Positions 26,220 to 33,784 of a stretch of DNA of 33,784 nucleotides are shown one piece after another. The DNA is from Desulfurobacteriaceae bacterium (GTDB taxonomy: Bacteria; Aquificota; Aquificia; Desulfurobacteriales; Desulfurobacteriaceae), in assembly GCA_039832905.1 (NCBI GenBank), contig JBDOLX010000064.1, positions 10,792 to 44,575 of the forward strand. The letters run 5' to 3'. Under the pieces are notes generated by a model. That model made no database searches and was not told the DNA's origin. It worked only from the letters and a program-made list of their open reading frames with translations. The position numbers were made by a program, and so were the translations under genes. Position 1 is the first letter of the stretch. Every line of letters begins with the position of its first letter.

Positions 26220-26891
26220 ATGATAGTTTTACTTGTCGAAGATGATGAAGATCTTGGAGAACTTGTAAAGTACAACTTGGAGAAAAAGAACTTCAAAGTT
26301 GATTGGGTTTTAGATGGTCAAGAAGCTTTAGAGAGAGCAAAAACAAACAAGTACGATTTAATTATTCTTGATTTAATGCTACCAAACGTAAACGGTTTAG
26401 AAATTTGTGAAAAAATTAGGGAAAGCTCGCAGAATGAAGATACACCGGTTATTGTTCTTACAGCTCTTTCTGATGAAGATACTAAGGTTAAAGGTTTTTC
26501 TTTAGGAGCAGACGATTACGTAACGAAACCTTTCAGTATGAAAGAATTACTTGCAAGAATAGAGGCTATTTTAAGAAGAGCAGGATATACACTTAAAAAT
26601 GTTGTTGAATTTGAAGGAATTGTCTACGACAGAAAATCCAAAAGTGTTTCTGTTGATGGAAAACCTATTTATCTTACAAAAACAGAGTTACAGCTTCTTG
26701 AATTTTTCCTTGAACATCCGGGAGAACTTTTTTCGAGGGAAGAGCTTCTTGAGAGAATTTGGGGACACGATCACAATGAGACAACAAGAACCGTTGATGT
26801 TTACATAAGTAGATTGAGGAAAAAGCTTGGAGAGAAAGGAAAATATTTAAAAACACTTCCGAGATTGGGATATAAACTAACCAAAGAATGA
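26220..26891 (+). CDS. OmpR/PhoB-family response regulator
   Basis: A 223-residue DNA-binding response regulator. The receiver domain (1-118) has acidic D8/D9, phospho-acceptor D51 (LIILDLMLP), T81 and K103. The winged-helix output domain (about 128-222) has KTELQLLEFFLEHPGELFSREELL and TVDVYISRLRKKLGEKGKYLKTLPRLGYKL. No histidine kinase is adjacent, so it is an orphan here. It sits between cdd and hisD. PhoB-like is the closest description, but the regulon cannot be read from the sequence. ATG 26220 follows AGGGGTGG. Confidence 0.93.
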   Translation: MIVLLVEDDEDLGELVKYNLEKKNFKVDWVLDGQEALERAKTNKYDLIILDLMLPNVNGLEICEKIRESSQNEDTPVIVLTALSDEDTKVKGFSLGADDYVTKPFSMKELLARIEAILRRAGYTLKNVVEFEGIVYDRKSKSVSVDGKPIYLTKTELQLLEFFLEHPGELFSREELLERIWGHDHNETTRTVDVYISRLRKKLGEKGKYLKTLPRLGYKLTKE

Positions 26892-26899
26892 GGTGGAAT

Positions 26900-28225
26900 A
26901 TGAGAATTGTAGACCTTAGGACGGAAAATTGGGAAAAGAACCCTGAGCTTCTCAGAATAAAAAACAGAGGGCAAGGACTTGAAAGCAGATATGCCCAGAG
27001 TGTCCTTGAGATAATAGAAAGTGTCAAAAAGTTTGGAGATAGCGCTGTATTCTCTTATGCTAAAAAGTTCGATAGAGTGGAAATTACCCCTGAAAACGTA
27101 AAAGTTTCTGAAAAGGAAATAGAAGAGGCTTTTGAGAAAGTAGAACCAGAGGTTTTAGAGGCTATAAGGGTTGCTGTTGAGAGAGTAAGAAAGTTTCACG
27201 AACACCAAAAAGAAAACTCTTACTTTGTTACAGAACCTGGAATAGTTTTGGGTCAGAAAGTTATTCCTCTTGAAAGTGCTGGAATTTACGTTCCGGGTGG
27301 AAAGGCTTCTTATCCATCTTCTGTAATAATGAATGCTGTTCCTGCAAAAGTTGCTGGAGTTAAAAAGCTTGTAATGATCACTCCAGCTATTGGCTCTTTA
27401 GAGGTTAATCCATACTCTCTTGTAGCTGCAAAACTTTCTGGAGTTGATGAAATATATAGAGTTGGTGGTGCTCACGGCGTTGCTGCTATAGCCTTTGGAA
27501 CAGAGTCAATACCAAAGGTAGACAAGATTGTTGGTCCTGGAAATATTTACGTTGCTCTTGCTAAAAAGTTCCTTTTTGGAACGGTTGATATAGATATGGT
27601 AGCTGGTCCAAGTGAAATTCTTGTAATTGCAGATGAAACTGCAAATCCTGATTGGGTAGCTACTGACCTTCTTTCCCAAGCTGAACACGATGAGCTTGCA
27701 GGGTCATTCCTAGTTACTCATAGTGAAAAAGTGGCAAAAGAGACAGTAAAGGCGATAGAGGAGAAACTCAAAGTATTAAAAAGGAAAGAAATTGCTCAAA
27801 AATCCATAGAAAACTTTGGAACCGTGTTTTTAACAAGAGATGTTTATCACTCTTGTGAAGTTTCAAACCTTATAGCTCCAGAGCACCTGGAAGTTGCTAC
27901 AAAAGAACCGTTTGCTCTCCTTGACTATATAAAGAATGCGGGAGCTATTTTCTTAGGGCATTACACTTGCGAATCACTCGGAGATTATGTCCTGGGACCG
28001 AACCACGTTCTACCAACAGGCGGAAGTGCGAGATTTTTCTCTCCACTTGGAGTTTACGACTTTGTTAAGCGTTCTTCAGTTCTTTATGTTAGTGAAGAAG
28101 GATTTAGACAAGTGGCAAAACATGCTAGGAACCTTGCTGAGTGTGAAGGGCTTGAAGCTCACAGGCTTGCTGTCGAGGTAAGAGAAGGAATCAAGATAAC
28201 CTTGAAACAAGAGGTTAAAAGATGA
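26900..28225 (+). CDS. hisD: Histidinol dehydrogenase HisD
   Basis: HisD carries out the last two oxidations of histidine synthesis using NAD and zinc. The protein has IPLESAGIYVPGGKASYPSSV, the metal and catalytic region LLSQAEHDELAGS, VAGPSEILVIAD, and the EHLEVA and GPNHVLPTGGSARF motifs. I choose ATG 26900 (441 aa), with AGG 6 bases upstream. ATG 26888 overlaps the regulator stop and adds four residues. Its stop overlaps the pyrB start (ATGA). No other his gene is nearby. Confidence 0.97.
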   Translation: MRIVDLRTENWEKNPELLRIKNRGQGLESRYAQSVLEIIESVKKFGDSAVFSYAKKFDRVEITPENVKVSEKEIEEAFEKVEPEVLEAIRVAVERVRKFHEHQKENSYFVTEPGIVLGQKVIPLESAGIYVPGGKASYPSSVIMNAVPAKVAGVKKLVMITPAIGSLEVNPYSLVAAKLSGVDEIYRVGGAHGVAAIAFGTESIPKVDKIVGPGNIYVALAKKFLFGTVDIDMVAGPSEILVIADETANPDWVATDLLSQAEHDELAGSFLVTHSEKVAKETVKAIEEKLKVLKRKEIAQKSIENFGTVFLTRDVYHSCEVSNLIAPEHLEVATKEPFALLDYIKNAGAIFLGHYTCESLGDYVLGPNHVLPTGGSARFFSPLGVYDFVKRSSVLYVSEEGFRQVAKHARNLAECEGLEAHRLAVEVREGIKITLKQEVKR

Positions 28226-29157
28226 AACATCTTATATCCAGTGAAGACATTTCGGTAGAAACTTTTAAAGAAATTTACGAAACCTCTAAAATTGTCAAGA
28301 AGGCTTTAAGGGAAGGAAGAAAAAAGTTTTCTGTATTAAGAAGTAAATGTGTTGTAAACCTTTTCTTTGAACCTTCAACAAGAACAAGATCTTCCTTTGA
28401 AAAGGCAGGAAAGTTTTTGGGGGCTGATGTTATTAACATCAGTGTTTCTACAAGTAGCGTAAAAAAGGGAGAAACTCTTATTGATACTCTTAAAAACCTC
28501 GATATGATGCATCCCGATATTGTCGTTCTAAGGCATCCTTGCGAGGGAGCTCCTTACACTGTTAAAAATCATATTAATGCTTCTATAATTAACGCTGGTG
28601 ATGGTTGTCATCAGCATCCAACTCAAGCTCTTCTTGATGCAGCAACACTTATGGGACACTTAGGAAGTTTAGAAGGAAAAAAGATAACAATAATGGGAGA
28701 TATTTCTCACAGTCGAGTGGCAAGATCAGATGCAATTTTATTTAGAAAACTTGGATCAGAAGTTTTCGTATACGGTCCTTCACCGATGATGCCAAGATTC
28801 CCAGAGAGTTTTGGTGTAAAAGTTCTTTCTTCCTTTGAAGAAGTGGCAGAAATCTCTGACGTTATAATCCTTTTAAGAATTCAACTTGAGAGACAAGAAT
28901 CAAGGAAGGTATTCCCTTCCTTAAGAGAATACGCTGATCTTTTCGGTATGAACAAGAAGAGACTTTCTATGTTAAAAAGAGATACAGTTATTCTGCATCC
29001 AGGACCTTTCAATAGAGGAGTTGAACTTAACAACGATGTGGTTAGTTCTGATCGTTCTTTAATATTTGAACAAGTAGAAACTGGTCTTGCGGTCAGAATG
29101 GTTGTTCTATCATTGCTTGCTGGAAGGCTTTCTAAGCTTAAGGAGGAAATACAATGA
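28222..29157 (+). CDS. pyrB: Aspartate carbamoyltransferase catalytic subunit PyrB
   Basis: PyrB makes carbamoyl-aspartate in pyrimidine synthesis. The 311-residue protein has the carbamoyl-phosphate loop S52-T-R-T-R56 (FFEPSTRTRSSFE), HPCEGAPY, HQHPTQALLDA, GDISHSRVARS, the 240s-loop RIQLERQ, and HPGPFNRGVELN. It is followed, after one intruding cytochrome gene, by pyrC. In Aquifex aeolicus ATCase and class I DHOase form a mixed dodecamer, which the linkage here would suit. No pyrI regulatory subunit is seen. Confidence 0.97.
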   Translation: MKHLISSEDISVETFKEIYETSKIVKKALREGRKKFSVLRSKCVVNLFFEPSTRTRSSFEKAGKFLGADVINISVSTSSVKKGETLIDTLKNLDMMHPDIVVLRHPCEGAPYTVKNHINASIINAGDGCHQHPTQALLDAATLMGHLGSLEGKKITIMGDISHSRVARSDAILFRKLGSEVFVYGPSPMMPRFPESFGVKVLSSFEEVAEISDVIILLRIQLERQESRKVFPSLREYADLFGMNKKRLSMLKRDTVILHPGPFNRGVELNNDVVSSDRSLIFEQVETGLAVRMVVLSLLAGRLSKLKEEIQ

Positions 29158-29498
29158 GAAAGTTGGGGATTGTAGGTGCTATAGCTATTTTGGGGGCTTT
29201 TCTCTTTAGCTGTTTTGAAGGTGGAATTTTAAATAGAGACCTTGTTTTTAAGAATAAGCAGGGAGACGTTGTTTTTAGTCACGTTTACCATGTAAAAGTT
29301 AAGAAACAAAGGTGTTCATACTGTCACCCAAAGTTATTTACCCAAAAGTTTGGTTATGACAAGTTTACAATGAAGGACATTTGGGAAGGTAGATACTGTG
29401 GGGCTTGCCATAACGGTGTAAAAGCTTTTGACGCTAAAAAGACTGAAAATTGCACAAAATGTCATAAAACAAAAACCCAAAAAGGAGAAGGCAAGTAA
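29154..29498 (+). CDS. Triheme c-type cytochrome lipoprotein (cytochrome c7-like)
   Basis: A 114-residue exported protein. The N-terminal hydrophobic segment ends in a lipobox LFSC with C20, so it is probably a lipoprotein. Three heme-binding motifs follow: C54-S-Y-C-H58, C82-G-A-C-H86, C100-T-K-C-H104. VVFSHVYHVK (His43 and His46) can give distal ligands, as in c7/c3 cytochromes. It acts outside the cytoplasmic membrane in electron transfer. It overlaps pyrB by 4 bases and touches pyrC by 1 base, so it is embedded in a pyrimidine operon whose other products are cytosolic. The AGGAGG ribosome site at 29141-29146 is strong. Confidence 0.9.
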   Translation: MRKLGIVGAIAILGAFLFSCFEGGILNRDLVFKNKQGDVVFSHVYHVKVKKQRCSYCHPKLFTQKFGYDKFTMKDIWEGRYCGACHNGVKAFDAKKTENCTKCHKTKTQKGEGK

Positions 29499-30781
29499 TG
29501 GTGTCTCTTTTAATAAAAGGCGGAAGAGTAGTAGATCCTTCTCAAAAGATAGATGGTCAATTTGATATTCTGATTGAAAATGGGCGTATTCTCAGGCTTG
29601 AAAAGAACATAAAAAGCTCTGAGGCTTCTGAAGTTATAGAAGCAGATGGTCTTATTGTGTCTCCTGGATTTATAGACCTTCACGCTCACTTAAGAGATCC
29701 TGGTTATGAGTGGAAAGAGGATATAGAGACAGGTTCTTTAGCCGCTGTCGCAGGGGGAATAACTTCTGTCTGTGCAATGGCAAATACTGAACCTGTCAAC
29801 GATAATCCTGCCATTACAAGGTACATAATTGAAAAAGCTGAAAAGGTAGGGCTTTGTGATGTATTTCCAATAGGTGCTATTACAAAAGGTCTTAAGGGTG
29901 AAGAACTTGCAGAAATAGGATTAATGGTAAAAGCTGGAGTTGTTGCAATATCCGATGATGGGGAAACCCCAAAAGACTCAAAGCTTTTAAGAAACGCTAT
30001 GGATTATGCAAGAAGCCTTGGTATTCCTGTTTTCTGCCATAGTGAGGATAAGAGTCTATCAAGTGGTGGTCATATGAATGAAGGTTACCTTTCAAGTTAT
30101 CTTGGTGTTCCTGGTATGCCGAAAGAAGCCGAAGATATAGGAACTATGAGAGATATTCTGCTGGCAAAACTTACAAAAGCTCACGTTCACATCTGCCACG
30201 TTTCAAGTTCAGGAGCTCTAAAGATAATAGAAAAGGCAAAGAAAGAAGGAGTAAACGTAACCTGCGAAATTACTCCGCACCACTTTACCCTTACAGAAGA
30301 GGCTGTGAGAAACTTTGATACAAATGCAAAGATGTGTCCTCCGTTAAGGACAGAAGAAGACGTTAAATCCTGTAAAGAAGCTCTTAAAACAGGCATTGCT
30401 GATGTAATAGCAACTGACCACGCTCCCCATACTGTAGATGAGAAAAATGTTGAATTCTGTAAAGCTCCGTTTGGAATTATTGGCTTTCAAACAATGTTGT
30501 CTTTATCTTTAAATCTTGTTAGGGAAGGCTATTTAACCCTTTCTCAGTTAATAGAAAAACTTTCGACTAAACCCGCAAGAATAATAAGGAAGAATGATAT
30601 CGGAACTTTGAAAGTAGGAAGTAGAGCGAACATTACAATTTTTGATGAGAATGAAGAGTATGTCTTTACGAAAGAAATGATAAGGTCTAAGAGCCTTAAT
30701 ACACCTTTCTTAGGTTGGAAATTAAAAGGAAAAGTTAAATTTACCATTTATAATGGTAAAATAGTTTATAAAGATTTGTAA
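29498..30781 (+). CDS. pyrC: Dihydroorotase PyrC (class I)
   Basis: PyrC cyclises carbamoyl-aspartate to dihydroorotate. The 427 residues show the amidohydrolase metal motif DLHAHLRDPG (H62, H64), substrate Arg in the same motif, ISDDG with D153 where many amidohydrolases use a carboxylated lysine (as reported for Aquifex aeolicus class I DHOase), CHSED, HICHVSS, and ATDHAPHT. It shares one base with the cytochrome stop (TAATG). The length and motifs fit class I rather than the short E. coli type. Confidence 0.96.
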   Translation: MVSLLIKGGRVVDPSQKIDGQFDILIENGRILRLEKNIKSSEASEVIEADGLIVSPGFIDLHAHLRDPGYEWKEDIETGSLAAVAGGITSVCAMANTEPVNDNPAITRYIIEKAEKVGLCDVFPIGAITKGLKGEELAEIGLMVKAGVVAISDDGETPKDSKLLRNAMDYARSLGIPVFCHSEDKSLSSGGHMNEGYLSSYLGVPGMPKEAEDIGTMRDILLAKLTKAHVHICHVSSSGALKIIEKAKKEGVNVTCEITPHHFTLTEEAVRNFDTNAKMCPPLRTEEDVKSCKEALKTGIADVIATDHAPHTVDEKNVEFCKAPFGIIGFQTMLSLSLNLVREGYLTLSQLIEKLSTKPARIIRKNDIGTLKVGSRANITIFDENEEYVFTKEMIRSKSLNTPFLGWKLKGKVKFTIYNGKIVYKDL

Positions 30782-30790
30782 GGAGTTTAT

Positions 30791-31648
30791 ATGCCGCAAG
30801 GAACCAGTTTTTTTGATTTATTTTTCATATTTCTCTTATTTTTCTCTTTGTGGCCCTTATTCCAACAGAAAAACCTTGAATGGGCAAGGCTAAGACTCAT
30901 TAAAGACTTAGAGAAAAAGAGAAAATCAAGAGTAATAACAATGATCCATCGCCAGGAACGTCTTGCCCTTATGGGATTCCCCCTGATGAGATATATCACC
31001 ATAGAAGATTCTGAAAGGATATTAAGAGCTATTAGAATGACTCCAAAGGACATGCCTATAGACCTAATAATCCATACTCCAGGAGGACTTGCTCTTGCAG
31101 CAACACAAATAGCTTCTGCTCTTATAAAACATAAAAGTCCTGTAAGGGTGATTGTTCCTCACTATGCAATGTCTGGTGGAACTCTTATAGCTCTTGCTGC
31201 TGATGAAATAATAATGGATGAGAATGCGGTACTTGGTCCTCTAGATCCTCAGCTTGGTCAATTTCCTGCACCATCCATTCTAAAGGCTTTTAAAATGAAA
31301 AAAGAGAATTTAAAAGATGAGATGCTAATACTTGCAGACGTTGCAGAAAAATCGTTGGCACAGATGAAAAATACAATCATGAAAATCCTTTTAGCAAAAG
31401 GACACAGTAAAGAGAAGGCAGAAGAGATAGCCGATCTTCTAACCTGTGGGTATTGGACTCACGACTATCCGCTTACTGCTGATGTTATAAAAGATTTAGG
31501 ACTTAATGTGTCAACAGAAGTTCCAGATGAGGTTTATGACCTTATGGAACTTTACTATCAGCCTTCTGGGCAAACTTCTGTTCAGTACATTCCAGTACCT
31601 TATGGAGAACCTAAGAAGGGAGAAATTCCTGTTAAGAAACCCCATTAG
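30791..31648 (+). CDS. Membrane-anchored ClpP-class serine protease (SDH_sah family)
   Basis: The family (PF01972-type serine dehydrogenase proteinases) has a SppA/ClpP fold. The 285-residue protein has an N-terminal membrane helix (about 6-24), the oxyanion motif HTPGG (95-99), the nucleophile region YAMSGGTLIALAADEI with S128, and the family-specific LGPLDPQLGQFPAPSI. The C-terminal part has the usual HDYPLTADVIKDLGL, then a Pro/Gln-rich tail. The substrate is not known from sequence. It is 9 bases after pyrC and 8 before the CarD gene. Confidence 0.85.
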   Translation: MPQGTSFFDLFFIFLLFFSLWPLFQQKNLEWARLRLIKDLEKKRKSRVITMIHRQERLALMGFPLMRYITIEDSERILRAIRMTPKDMPIDLIIHTPGGLALAATQIASALIKHKSPVRVIVPHYAMSGGTLIALAADEIIMDENAVLGPLDPQLGQFPAPSILKAFKMKKENLKDEMLILADVAEKSLAQMKNTIMKILLAKGHSKEKAEEIADLLTCGYWTHDYPLTADVIKDLGLNVSTEVPDEVYDLMELYYQPSGQTSVQYIPVPYGEPKKGEIPVKKPH

Positions 31649-31656
31649 GAGTAAGA

Positions 31657-32145
31657 ATGTTCAAGGTAGGAGATAAGGTTGCTTGTCCTCCCCATGGCGT
31701 AGGAGTAATTGAAGGAAAAGAAGAAAGAGAAGTGGGAGGGAAGAAAGTTCTATACTTTAGGATTTCTTTAGTAGGGAAGAACATGTCAATTCTTGTTCCG
31801 GAAAGTAGTATAGAGGTTTCGGGGATTAGACCGGTATTATCAACGGAAGAGGTGGAAGAGATACTTAGATTCTTAAGTGAAGTTCCTACAAATATAAGTG
31901 AAAAATGGACGGTAAGGCATAGACTTAATGTTGATAGACTAAAGACAGGAGAGATAAAAGAACTTGCAACTGTTGTTAGAAATCTATCCTATAGATCAAA
32001 AGATAAAGAACTGTCCTATTCAGAAAAGAGAATGTTTGAGGAGGCGTTTAGTAAACTTTCTGAGGAAATAGCTCTTGTCCTTGGAGAACCGGTAAGAAAA
32101 GTAAAGCAAAAGATAAGAAAAATCCTCAAAGAGGTTCAAAAGTAG
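31657..32145 (+). CDS. carD: CarD-family RNA polymerase-binding transcription regulator
   Basis: CarD/CdnL proteins bind the RNA polymerase beta subunit and stabilise open complexes, particularly at rRNA promoters. The 162-residue protein has the N-terminal Tudor-like RID (KVGDKVACPPHGVGVIEGKE, VLYFRISLVGKNMSILVPES) and a C-terminal helical DNA-contacting domain (about 65-160). ATG 31657 follows TAGGAG. The stop abuts the next gene with no gap. Confidence 0.93.
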   Translation: MFKVGDKVACPPHGVGVIEGKEEREVGGKKVLYFRISLVGKNMSILVPESSIEVSGIRPVLSTEEVEEILRFLSEVPTNISEKWTVRHRLNVDRLKTGEIKELATVVRNLSYRSKDKELSYSEKRMFEEAFSKLSEEIALVLGEPVRKVKQKIRKILKEVQK

Positions 32146-33129
32146 ATGCTGATGTCAAAGCTTCTAGGGGGATTTTTCTTACTCTTACTGTTCATATCTA
32201 CTGTGATTTTTAAGAACTATGGGTTTACTTTAACTCAATCTTTAATTATTGGAATATTTCTTACAGCAGCTTCCTTTCTCTTTTATCAATTTGTAATGAA
32301 GAGAAGACTTAAGGTAAAAATAGTTCTTCTCTTTTTAGCTGGATTTTTCCTAGGGCTTTACCTTGCCAAGGGTATTACTCTTTCTCTCTATTCAATATTT
32401 ACAAACTTTCCATACCTTCAAGAAATAGTCTTCTTGACCCTGCCGTATCTTTTGGGTTTTACTGCTAGTGAAATAGGGAAGGATAAGTCTTTTTCAGAGC
32501 TTTTAAAAGATGAACAAGGACTATACTGCACTTCTAAAGTTGTTGATACAAGTGCACTCATAGATGGTAGGATTGTGGAGATTGCAAAAGTTGGTTTTGT
32601 AGAAGGAAAGCTAATAATTCCAAGGTTTGTCCTTGAAGAACTACAATCCCTTGCTGATTCTACTGATCCTATGATAAGAACGAAAGGAAAAAAAGGTCTT
32701 GAAATAGTTTCAGAGCTGAAGACTTTAAAGTACGTACCTGTTGAGATCTTTGAAAGAGATATTCCGTGGATAAAGGACGTTGACTCAAAGCTTGTAGAAC
32801 TTTCAAGAAGGTTAAAGGCAAAACTTATTACTACTGACTATAACCTTAACAAGATTGCTTCAATTAAAGGAGTTGAGATTCTAAATATAAATGACCTTGC
32901 AAACGCCCTAAAACCTGTAGTTGCAGTAGGGGAAGAGCTTGTTGTTTTCCTTGTAAAAGAGGGTAAAGAGAAAAACCAAGGTGTTGGTTATCTTGACGAC
33001 GGAACAATGGTAGTTGTTGACAATGCCAAACACTTAATAGGTCATAAAGTAAAGGTTCTCGTTAATAATCTTCTTCAAACTTCTTCTGGAAAGATAATCT
33101 TTGCAAGACCTAAAGAGGTTATCAAGTGA
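32146..33129 (+). CDS. PIN/TRAM-domain membrane protein (YacL-like)
   Basis: The 327 residues contain four hydrophobic segments (about 1-110), a PIN-type nuclease domain with acidic residues (VVDTSALIDGRI near 130, LEELQSLADSTD, the KLITTDYNLNKIA end), and a C-terminal TRAM RNA-binding domain (about 262-322). B. subtilis YacL has this architecture and likewise sits between carD and ispD. The substrate is unknown. ATG 32146 or 32152 can be the start. The stop overlaps the ispD GTG. Confidence 0.9.
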   Translation: MLMSKLLGGFFLLLLFISTVIFKNYGFTLTQSLIIGIFLTAASFLFYQFVMKRRLKVKIVLLFLAGFFLGLYLAKGITLSLYSIFTNFPYLQEIVFLTLPYLLGFTASEIGKDKSFSELLKDEQGLYCTSKVVDTSALIDGRIVEIAKVGFVEGKLIIPRFVLEELQSLADSTDPMIRTKGKKGLEIVSELKTLKYVPVEIFERDIPWIKDVDSKLVELSRRLKAKLITTDYNLNKIASIKGVEILNINDLANALKPVVAVGEELVVFLVKEGKEKNQGVGYLDDGTMVVVDNAKHLIGHKVKVLVNNLLQTSSGKIIFARPKEVIK

Positions 33130-33784
33130 GATTTGCTGTAATTCCTGCTGCTGGTTTGGGGAGAAGATTCGGAGGAAAAAAGCAATTTTTTGAAATGGAT
33201 GGAAAGCTTATAGTTGAGTTTCCTCTTTCCGTTTTTCAAGCATCAAAACTTATTGATGGAATTATCTTAGTCCTTCCAAAAGAGGATATCCTCGTAGGAG
33301 AACGTTTAAGAGAAAAATATCCAAAGATAACAAAAGTTGTTGCAGGTGGGGCTGAAAGGCAAGAGTCAGTTTATAATGGGCTTAAAGCGATTAATCAAAA
33401 TGTAAAAGAGGTAATCGTTCATGACGGTGTAAGACCTTTCATCTTTGAGAGTACGATAGAAAGTCTTGTAGAAAGCTTTCAAATCTTGAATTTTGATGGT
33501 TTAATACTTGGTGTGAAACCCAAAGAAACTGTAAAAGAAATTAAGGGTAATCATCTTGTGAGAAAAACACTAAACAGGGATAGGTTAATCTTAGTTCAAA
33601 CACCGCAAATTTTTAAATTTCCTGTTTTGTTAGATTCTCATGAAAAGGCGAGAAAAGAAAATTTCTTAGCTACCGATGATTCTGCTTTATTAGAAAGATA
33701 CGGTTATACAGTTGGTGTAGTAGAGGGGGACTACAGGAATATAAAAATTACAACCCCCGAAGATTTGGAAATAGCAAAACTTTT
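33126..33784 (+). CDS. ispD: 2-C-methyl-D-erythritol 4-phosphate cytidylyltransferase IspD (cut by window end)
   Basis: IspD transfers CMP to MEP in the non-mevalonate isoprenoid pathway. About 219 residues are visible. The N-terminal nucleotide-binding motif AVIPAAGLGRRFGGKKQFFE, GGAERQESVYNGL, VIVHDGVRPF, and the QTPQIF and TDDSALLE motifs are all present. It begins with GTG 33126, overlapping the PIN/TRAM gene stop (GTGA). The frame is open to the last base, and only the end of the last helix is missing. Confidence 0.96.
   Translation, partial: MRFAVIPAAGLGRRFGGKKQFFEMDGKLIVEFPLSVFQASKLIDGIILVLPKEDILVGERLREKYPKITKVVAGGAERQESVYNGLKAINQNVKEVIVHDGVRPFIFESTIESLVESFQILNFDGLILGVKPKETVKEIKGNHLVRKTLNRDRLILVQTPQIFKFPVLLDSHEKARKENFLATDDSALLERYGYTVGVVEGDYRNIKITTPEDLEIAKL

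Overview
The window is AT-rich, densely packed, and gives Lys/Glu-rich proteins. The gene set (FliF/FlhB-type flagellum, F1 ATP synthase with separate b and b' subunits, class I dihydroorotase beside ATCase, a lipoprotein multiheme cytochrome, and a ClpP-class SDH_sah membrane protease) suggests a thermophilic, motile, respiring bacterium. Aquificota of the Desulfurobacterium/Thermovibrio type is my best guess. It is an inference from gene style, because no rRNA is present.

Layout. (1) 1-10919, plus strand: end of an unidentified gene, then one flagellar run flgB-flgC-fliE-fliF-fliH-fliI-flgD-flgE-fliL-fliN-fliO-fliP-fliQ-fliR-flhB, with mostly overlapping or abutting genes. fliG, fliK and fliM are not at their usual places. 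(2) 10884-12794, minus strand: a short operon running PilZ (YcgR-like) - fliJ - MotE-like, convergent with and overlapping flhB. (3) 12795-13043: the most information-dense intergenic region. It holds an extended -10 promoter for the minus operon, a TTGACA promoter overlapped by a Fur-box-like sequence, a very C-rich stretch with anti-Shine-Dalgarno sequence, and a hairpin plus T-run terminator. I read this as a short (about 70 nt) Fur-type-regulated C-rich small RNA gene. Its template strand is also a canonical G-quadruplex motif. (4) 13044-19847, plus: mnmA followed by atpF'-atpF-atpH-atpA-atpG-atpD-atpC, ended by a hairpin terminator. F0 subunits a and c are not here. (5) 19844-20152, minus: a small exported membrane protein. 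(6) 20204-24997, plus: promoter and leader hairpin, rplM-rpsI, argC, uvrA. (7) 24986-25758, minus: a DUF104-like protein and SpoVG. (8) 25817-33784, plus: cdd, an OmpR-type response regulator, hisD, pyrB, a triheme cytochrome lipoprotein, pyrC, an SDH_sah protease, CarD, a PIN/TRAM membrane protein, and ispD (cut by the window end).

How the genes work together. Region 1-2 encodes the export gate (FliO/P/Q/R, FlhB), the export ATPase complex (FliH/I/J), MS ring, proximal rod, hook and hook cap, part of the switch, and stator-related or c-di-GMP brake proteins. Region 4 encodes the catalytic F1 head and peripheral stalk. Region 8 mixes pyrimidine, histidine and isoprenoid synthesis with transcription control. 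The strongest candidate for something undescribed is the 12888-12992 locus. Secondary candidates are coding-region hairpins in atpG and atpC, a Shine-Dalgarno-masking inverted repeat before atpF', the rplM leader hairpin, and the cytochrome inserted between pyrB and pyrC.
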